Both the position numbers and the translations under genes were made by a program. From Chloroflexi bacterium RBG_16_57_11 (GTDB lineage: Bacteria > Chloroflexota > Anaerolineae > Anaerolineales > UBA4823): 19,306 bases of DNA. Below are positions 14,785 through 19,306 of the stretch, one piece after another (positions within the stretch are counted from its first letter, which is position 1; every line of letters starts with the position of its first letter). The stretch spans positions 1-19,306 of the forward strand of contig MGNS01000068.1 in the NCBI GenBank assembly GCA_001795165.1, read 5' to 3'. The notes below the pieces were generated by a model. That model was not told where the DNA came from. It worked only from the letters and a program-made list of their open reading frames with translations, and did not search any database.

Positions 14785-15107
14785 ATGCGTACAGCCTGGT
14801 GGAAAGAAAGCGTCGTCTATCAAATCTATCCGCGCAGTTTCGCTGACAGCAACGGCGATGGGATTGGGGATCTGCGCGGCATCCTTCAAAAGCTGGATTA
14901 CCTCGCGGAGTTAGGCAACAATGTCGTGTGGCTCAGCCCGGTGTATAAATCGCCCAACGACGATATGTGACGGTTTTCGAGCTGCCAGGTGAGATCGTTT
15001 TCTCTGGCAACGAATTGCTGATTAGCAACTACCTTATCGAGGCGGCGCAGGACATCCGGCGGTTTAAGCTACGTCCCTATGAAGCGCGCGTTTACCGGCT
15101 GTGGTGA
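14785..15107 (+). pseudogene. GH13 alpha-glucosidase with large internal deletion
   Basis: From ATG 14785 the first ~60 codons are a near-perfect GH13 oligo-1,6-/alpha-glucosidase N-terminus (WWKESVVYQIYPRSF, SNGDGIGDLRGI, WLSPVYKSPNDD). At about 14967 the frame breaks after NDD, where intact enzymes continue with NGYDISDY, and TGA follows. From about 14964, in another frame, the sequence is the family's extreme C-terminus (VTVFELPGE, ISNY, IRRFKLRPYEARVYRLW) ending with TGA at 15105-15107. Some 450-500 codons, including the catalytic (beta/alpha)8 barrel, are missing, and the pieces are out of frame, so no enzyme can be made. It starts 13 nt after the glycosylase gene, behind AAAGGA. Confidence 0.88.
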
Positions 15108-15168
15108 TAAAAACGTCCTAGTGAAATACCAAATTGATTGATAAGATCGTCATCCGAAAGGAGAGAAA

Positions 15169-15492
15169 ATGAGCGACCAACCCTCTCTGATCAGTAATGC
15201 ATTTAGAACCTTCATGAGCGAAGCTCCACAACGCGCCCAGGCGTGGAGCTCGGTGGTTCAGAGCCTGGCGAGTGCCAGTGTCCTGGACAAAAAGACGGCT
15301 GCGCTGGCTTATCTGGCCGTGCTTGCCGCGCTGGGCCTAGAAAGAGGGGTTCCCTTTCATGTTCAAACAGCCAGGCAGGCCCGCGCCTCACGGGATGAAG
15401 TGATCAGCGCCATCCTGGTTTGTTTGCCCGCTGCAGGTCATCGTGTCACGCAGGTTTTGCCAGCTGCAATTGCGGCCTTTGATGCAGCATAA
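15169..15492 (+). CDS. Small carboxymuconolactone-decarboxylase-family protein
   Basis: This 107-residue all-helical protein resembles the CMD/AhpD family. It has a central LAALGLERGVPFHVQTARQARASRDEVISAILV, with Glu and His at the positions typical of the CMD helices, and the AGHRVTQVLPAAIAAF helix. The CxxC of AhpD peroxidases is absent, so a thiol peroxidase role is unlikely; the real reaction is unknown. A strong ribosome site (AAGGAGAG) precedes the ATG. The gene sits exactly between two GH13 remnants, 61 nt after the first and directly before the second, and appears intact. Confidence 0.72.
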   Translation: MSDQPSLISNAFRTFMSEAPQRAQAWSSVVQSLASASVLDKKTAALAYLAVLAALGLERGVPFHVQTARQARASRDEVISAILVCLPAAGHRVTQVLPAAIAAFDAA

Positions 15493-15727
15493 AGTCCAGC
15501 GACTCGATCACCCGCAGATCTAAGTCTTCACCCGCACGCTGGAGGATGACCGGTTAGCGGTAGTCTTGAACTTCTCAAAGATTGCGACGGTCTTCGAGCT
15601 GCCGGGCGAGGTCACTTTCCCCGGCAGTATGCTGTTGATCAGCAATTACGCCGTAGATCCCTGGGATGACATTCGGCGGATTGAGCTGCGCCCGTATGAA
15701 GCAAGCGTTTACAGGCTTGTAAGTTAA
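15491..15727 (+). pseudogene. Second GH13 alpha-glucosidase C-terminal remnant
   Basis: The reading frame through 15491-15727 has no start. It reads HPQI, a stop (TAA at 15521-15523), then VFTRTLEDDRLAVVLNFS, ATVFELPGEVTFPG, LLISNY and DDIRRIELRPYEASVYRL before TAA at 15725-15727. This is the C-terminal beta domain of a GH13 alpha-glucosidase. It corresponds to the tail of the remnant at 14964-15107 but extends farther upstream and has diverged at many codons, so it comes from a paralogous gene or an old duplication, not a recent repeat. It begins within a few bases of the stop of the CMD-family gene, suggesting a rearrangement joined them. Confidence 0.85.
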
Positions 15728-15737
15728 TTAGGCTTTT

Positions 15738-15810
15738 CGGACACGGATAAACACGGATCTGCATGTGTTAATTGTTATTCTTGACGCTTGTCTGTGTTCA
15801 TAGGTGTTCC
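15738..15810. repeat. Degenerate inverted repeat with CACGGAT words
   Basis: The left arm (15738-15759) holds two direct ACACGGAT words separated by AA. The right arm (15790-15810) holds the partial complement TCTGTGTTCATAGGTGTTCC. About 30 bases of AT-rich sequence lie between. Such ACACGGAT-type inverted elements recur between genes in many bacterial genomes; I class this copy as a MITE-like or REP-like remnant, from pattern memory only. The rest of the 15728-15947 gap holds the promoter noted separately. Confidence 0.5.
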
Positions 15811-15871
15811 AAGTTAGCTGAAATCAGTAAAAACGCTGCCTGCAGTTGCGGAAGTAAGGTTTTGAGATATA

Positions 15872-15880
15872 TGATAGAAT
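15872..15880 (+). promoter_or_regulatory. Extended -10 promoter element (TGATAGAAT)
   Basis: TG-N-TAGAAT resembles the extended -10 element at 4686-4694. No -35 is obvious. It would start transcription near 15887, giving a leader of about 60 nt for the gene whose TTG start I place at 15948. Confidence 0.4.
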
Positions 15881-15947
15881 AGCGCCCTCAGCTAGCAGAT
15901 TATGCAGCATCTTCAGGTTCTCTGCCCTTTCCCGAAAGAATTTCTTA

Positions 15948-17915
15948 TTGCCAAGCCTCTCGGAAATTATCGCGACAAAATCGAGGCACGTGTTTTTAAA
16001 AGTTGAGCCAACCTCCAGGTCTCCTTGGTCAAATCTGTTCCTGTTGACATTCCTGGCGGCCTTCGCCTACGGCTTCTTTGAATGGTTGTTTCTCGTTACG
16101 AAACCATCTTTTATGAGCGCCCTAGGATTACCAAGCAAACTTGAAATCCTACTGTTATCGAGTTTGTTGTTGTATTCGATGTCCGCCCTTTTGTTGATTC
16201 CATTCGCTTTGATCGGGTTGCTGCCTTTAGTACGGAAGCATGTGTTTCGATTGATCGCCATCTGTGCAATCCTTCCAGGTGTAATCCTGGGCTCTCTTTC
16301 TTTGCTATTGGTTGATAATTTCACATATACAGTCTTCTCCTTCGGTATTGTGACGTCACAAACATGGATTCGTGGGATCTATGGGGTTTTGTTTTTGATT
16401 GCGGTTGCCCTGTGGTGGTTCTATGTCACGAGAAAGATCGGAGAGATCACCTGGACCCGTTCATCAACCCTAGTTCAGAAAGTTGTAATCTCTGGGCTGG
16501 TCCTGTCTTTTCTGGCTCCAGCTCCGATCGTCGCCTATCGAGTATTCAATCAACACCAGCGGAACCCTATAAAGTTATTTGCATCCGGTAGCAGGCCAAA
16601 TGTTCTCATAATCACGACCGACGGATTATCTGCCACCAATCTATCCGTTTACGGTTATGAACGCAAAACGACACCTAATCTTGAAAAACTAGCCCGATCA
16701 TCGTTAGTTGCTGAGAACGCCTTTGCAAATGCAAGCTCCACCACGGGGTCGCTGGTCTCCTTATATACGAGCAAATCACCTTTTAGAACAAGGGTCCTGT
16801 ATCCGCCGGATGTTCTACGCGGCGCCGATGCTTATCAGCATTTGCCCGGTATCTTGAAGTCCTTGGGCTATTACAATGCCCAATTTACTATGCCCCATTA
16901 CTCAGACACTTTAACCCAAAACGTTCTGGATGGTTTTGACATAATTAACGGACGAGATGTATCTGAAATTGGGAGCATCTCCACATTTAACCACTTCATG
17001 CCAATCAATGAGGCCAATTTTATTCATGAGCTATACCAACGCCTGGTGGAGCGTCTCGGCCACATTTTCTATATCGCTGACACGGAGAATCCTTACTCTC
17101 AGGTGACACAGCCAGCAAAAAGAATCGCGGATTTGGTGAAAATCCGTAAGTCGCTTAAACTGCTGGAAACATCAAGCAACCCGGTTTTCATCCATATTCA
17201 CTTGATGGGCACGCATGGACCGCTATGGCACCCGGAAAAACAAATTTATTCGTCTGGTCAAGACGTAAACCAGCAGGAACCATGGAATGTGGATTTTTAC
17301 GACGATAGTATTCGGGGTTTTGATAAATCGATTGGTATGATGATCAAAGAGCTGACTCGAAAGGGATTACTTGAGAATACGATCATCATCATCGGAAGCG
17401 ACCACGGCAAAAAATGGGATAGTCTTCAAAGAATTCCCCTGCTCATACGCTTCCCGCACGGAGCCCATACTGGCGTCATCAAGGTGAATGTCCAGAATAT
17501 GGATATCGCGCCGACAATACTTGATTTCCTGGGATTGAACAAACCTGAATGGATGGATGGCGAATCACTCTATAAGATTGGCTCGACCCAACGACCGATC
17601 ATAACCGCCATGAACGCTAACTTTTTGCTAGTATCAAACGGAGATAGCTTACTCCAAACGGATCAGGCAAAAGTTGCACCTCCGTTTTACCAGTTTAGTA
17701 CTATATCAAGCATCAATTGCCAAAGGTGGGATCAGCTATGGCTCCTCGATCACATTCTGGACATCGGAGAAATTGATGCACACACCTCTCCATGTAGAGA
17801 AGGCGATCTCATCGGCGAAGAACGAGCTTTCAATCTCTTTGTAGATTATCTCAAAGCATATGATTTTGACGTTTCTTCGTTAAAAGATTATGGAAAGATA
17901 TCCATCAAACCATAG
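15948..17915 (+). CDS. Membrane sulfatase/phosphotransferase-superfamily protein
   Basis: At 655 residues, this has about five N-terminal membrane helices (30-51, 66-93, 98-122, 142-161, 177-200), then a large outside domain of the alkaline-phosphatase/sulfatase superfamily. The metal site is visible as D225-G226 (ITTDGLS), T422-H423 in MGTHGPLWHP and D485-H486 in IGSDHGK. The nucleophile region is ASSTTGSL (about 262-269), with Thr265 likely. The Cys/Ser-x-Pro-x-Arg of true sulfatases is absent, so a phosphoglycerol or phosphoethanolamine transferase (LtaS/EptA-like) or phosphatase role is more probable. The start is uncertain: TTG at 15948 has a weak ribosome site, and GTG at 15990 is possible. 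Codon use is AT-richer than its neighbours. Confidence 0.8.
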   Translation: MPSLSEIIATKSRHVFLKVEPTSRSPWSNLFLLTFLAAFAYGFFEWLFLVTKPSFMSALGLPSKLEILLLSSLLLYSMSALLLIPFALIGLLPLVRKHVFRLIAICAILPGVILGSLSLLLVDNFTYTVFSFGIVTSQTWIRGIYGVLFLIAVALWWFYVTRKIGEITWTRSSTLVQKVVISGLVLSFLAPAPIVAYRVFNQHQRNPIKLFASGSRPNVLIITTDGLSATNLSVYGYERKTTPNLEKLARSSLVAENAFANASSTTGSLVSLYTSKSPFRTRVLYPPDVLRGADAYQHLPGILKSLGYYNAQFTMPHYSDTLTQNVLDGFDIINGRDVSEIGSISTFNHFMPINEANFIHELYQRLVERLGHIFYIADTENPYSQVTQPAKRIADLVKIRKSLKLLETSSNPVFIHIHLMGTHGPLWHPEKQIYSSGQDVNQQEPWNVDFYDDSIRGFDKSIGMMIKELTRKGLLENTIIIIGSDHGKKWDSLQRIPLLIRFPHGAHTGVIKVNVQNMDIAPTILDFLGLNKPEWMDGESLYKIGSTQRPIITAMNANFLLVSNGDSLLQTDQAKVAPPFYQFSTISSINCQRWDQLWLLDHILDIGEIDAHTSPCREGDLIGEERAFNLFVDYLKAYDFDVSSLKDYGKISIKP

Positions 17916-17920
17916 ATTCT

Positions 17921-17944
17921 TAGAAATTCTAGGCAGGTTTTTTT
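17921..17944 (+). terminator. Weak possible terminator
   Basis: The small palindrome TAGAA-A-TTCTA (17921-17931) and a run of seven T (17938-17944) follow the stop of the sulfatase-superfamily gene. The stem is short and AT-rich, so termination efficiency is doubtful, but no better candidate lies in the convergent gap before the ABC ATPase gene. Confidence 0.3.
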
Positions 17945-17970
17945 CGCAGAAGTCCGTTTCATAAACCATT

Positions 17971-18960
17971 TCACCCCAGCAGCCTCTCCTCGTAAATCCT
18001 GCGAACGGTTTCCTCGATCTCTGGCTCCTGCACTTCCAGGTCGCGGATGCGGAAACGCTCTGAGACCTGGCTGATCAGTTCGGAAGCGCTGATTGCGCTC
18101 CGTTCGAAGGTGTAGGTAGCCCGGCTACCGTCGCGCCCCGTCACCTGAGCGCCATCCACGCTGACATTGGCGTAATCTTCAGCGAAATCTACGATCAACT
18201 GGCGACTACCACCAAAGCGCTGGCGTAAGTTGTCGAGCTGACCGTCGAATAGTAGTTTTCCTTTGTCAATGATCATCACTCGTTCGCAAAGCTTCTCCAC
18301 ATCCGAAAGATCGTGGGTGGTTAGGATGATCGTCGTGCCACGTTTCCGGTTGATGTGCTGGATGAATTGGCGGATGCGCTCCTTTGCCACCACATCCAGT
18401 CCGATAGTCGGTTCGTCCAGGAACAGCAGCGGCGGGTTATGCAGCAGCGCCGCGCACAGGTCGGCGCGCATGCGCTGGCCCAATGAAAGCGAGCGAACCG
18501 GGGTGTTCAGGAATTCGTCCAGCTCGAGCAGCTTGCGGAACTCGTCCAGGTTGGTCCGGTAACGCGCCTGCGGGATGCTGTAGATGTGTTGCAGCATGTC
18601 CAGCGACTCGATCACAGGCAGGTCCCACCACAGTGTGGTGCGCTGGCCAAAGACCGCCCCAATCTTACCCACGTAGGTCTGACGCTCTCGCCAGGGCAGG
18701 TATCCGTTGACTAACAGGTCTCCGCTCGTCGGCACCAGTAGACCCGTAAGCATCTTCAAGGTGGTGGATTTGCCCGCCCCGTTTGGACCCAGGTAGCCCA
18801 CCAGCTCGCCGCGGCCGATCTCGAAACTGATCCCGTCCACGGCACGCACCCAGCGGCGATCGCGGCTGAACAGGTTCCGCAACGCGCCGAACATCCCCCG
18901 GCGATGGACGGCGATCTGGAAGTGCTTATGCAGGTTGTGGACAGAAATGATCGGATTCAT
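17971..18960 (-). CDS. ABC-2 exporter ATP-binding protein
   Basis: With the start at 18960 (329 residues) the protein begins MNPIISVHNLHKHF, the normal N-terminus of this family. A longer frame from 19017 overlaps the permease stop (TAATG), but would translate through a terminator-like hairpin and add residues unrelated to the family. Walker A is GPNGAGKST (58-66), the signature LSLGQRMR (158-165), Walker B LLFLDEP (178-184) and the switch His is H216. The N-terminal insertion RRGMFGALRNLFSRDRRW (about 20-37) is typical of the COG4586-type exporters. The C-terminal ~90 residues form a regulatory extension. It powers export of an unknown substrate through the permease encoded just upstream. 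Confidence 0.9.
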   Translation of the reverse strand: MNPIISVHNLHKHFQIAVHRRGMFGALRNLFSRDRRWVRAVDGISFEIGRGELVGYLGPNGAGKSTTLKMLTGLLVPTSGDLLVNGYLPWRERQTYVGKIGAVFGQRTTLWWDLPVIESLDMLQHIYSIPQARYRTNLDEFRKLLELDEFLNTPVRSLSLGQRMRADLCAALLHNPPLLFLDEPTIGLDVVAKERIRQFIQHINRKRGTTIILTTHDLSDVEKLCERVMIIDKGKLLFDGQLDNLRQRFGGSRQLIVDFAEDYANVSVDGAQVTGRDGSRATYTFERSAISASELISQVSERFRIRDLEVQEPEIEETVRRIYEERLLG

Positions 18961-18975
18961 AGCCTCATTCTGGAT

Positions 18976-19011
18976 AAACCCCAGGGGTCTCCGAGACCCC
19001 TGGGGTTTTTT
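18976..19011 (+). terminator. Perfect 15-bp hairpin followed by T-tract
   Basis: AAACCCCAGGGGTCT (18976-18990), loop CCG, and its exact complement (18994-19008) run into TTTTTT on the plus strand. It is textbook for an intrinsic terminator, but no plus-strand gene ends here. For the minus-strand ABC operon, it lies between the permease stop and the ATPase start; read that way, the sequence after the stem is TTTATCC, a weak terminator or mRNA-stability hairpin. Confidence 0.85.
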
Positions 19012-19016
19012 ATACA

Positions 19017-19306
19017 TTACGTTCCCGTGCTCTGGTAGTGCGCCAGCCCAAAACGCCAGAAAGCCAGCCCTAATACAAGAAAACCGCCGCCCACGAAGGG
19101 CGCCAGGAAAGGGGCAAAGGATGGCATTCCAAGTGGATCGGGCTTGTCCAGGAAGTACAACGCCGGATAGTAGTTTAGAAAGATCGCCGGGATGATAAAG
19201 GTGAAAAAGTTACGCAGCCATTCCGGGTAGATGCTCATCGGGTAGGACATCATCTCGGTGCCGCCATAGGTGAAGATGTTGACCACCTCGATCGATTCGA
19301 CTGTCC
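19017..19306 (-). CDS. ABC-2 family permease, C-terminal part (cut by window end)
   Basis: The reading frame is open to the window edge; its last 96 residues are visible. The sequence VVNIFTYGGTEMMSYPMSIYPEWLRNFFTFIIPAIFLNYYPALYFLDKPDPLG, then a closing hydrophobic helix, matches the C-terminus of ABC-2 permeases of the ABC2_membrane_6 (COG3694) type. The pattern of the YPMSIYP loop followed by FTFIIP and YPALYFLDKPDP is highly characteristic. TAA at 19019-19017 ends the gene 57 nt before the partner ATPase start. The export substrate is unknown. Confidence 0.85.
   Translation of the reverse strand, partial: TVESIEVVNIFTYGGTEMMSYPMSIYPEWLRNFFTFIIPAIFLNYYPALYFLDKPDPLGMPSFAPFLAPFVGGGFLVLGLAFWRFGLAHYQSTGT

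Noticed and set aside
18961..19017. Extension of the ABC ATPase to the ATG at 19017
   Set aside because: The TAATG overlap is tempting, but the added residues are encoded by the hairpin, and the family N-terminus starts at 18960.

Overview
The window looks like a chromosomal segment of a free-living bacterium, most likely a Chloroflexota member of the Anaerolineae type. This is an inference from the moderately high G+C, the mix of families, and compact gene strings with ATGA stop/start overlaps; there is no rRNA or other marker gene to confirm it. About 15 intact genes, one gene cut by the window end, two glycosidase remnants and several regulatory or structured elements can be supported.

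Layout. (1) Positions 1-620 hold no convincing protein gene. The first ~320 bases look like structured RNA on the minus strand, possibly the 5' end of a group II intron that runs out of the window; an AT-rich promoter region follows. (2) 624-1166 is a HdeD-like membrane protein closed by a strong terminator. (3) 4361 down to 1350 is a minus-strand cluster: a small four-helix membrane protein of the phage-holin-IV superfamily, a membrane-anchored coiled-coil protein, a six-helix voltage-gated K+ channel-like protein, and an endonuclease/exonuclease/phosphatase-fold enzyme overlapping the channel gene. It reads as a cell-envelope module, though its purpose is unknown.

(4) From 4702 a plus-strand series begins: a receiver-like/DUF309 fusion, an unrecognised 139-residue protein and a Clp1/Grc3-like P-loop polynucleotide-kinase-family protein, all joined by ATGA overlaps. 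They are followed by a nitroreductase, the RNA-binding transcription accessory protein Tex and the leucyl aminopeptidase PepA. The first three genes are the least conventional part of the window and the best candidate for an undescribed RNA-related module. (5) 11294-13642 holds an acyltransferase-like protein with an altered HX4D motif, an MFS transporter and a small DoxX-like membrane protein.

(6) 13698-17915 is more accessory in character. It has an AlkZ-like DNA glycosylase, a GH13 alpha-glucosidase gene reduced to its two ends by an internal deletion, a small carboxymuconolactone-decarboxylase-family gene, a second diverged GH13 C-terminal remnant, a degenerate inverted repeat, and an AT-richer membrane sulfatase-superfamily protein that may have been acquired. 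(7) The right end is a minus-strand ABC-2 export system. The permease is cut by the window edge, and its ATPase is separated from it by a perfect 15-bp hairpin.

No tRNA, rRNA, CRISPR array or transposase was seen.
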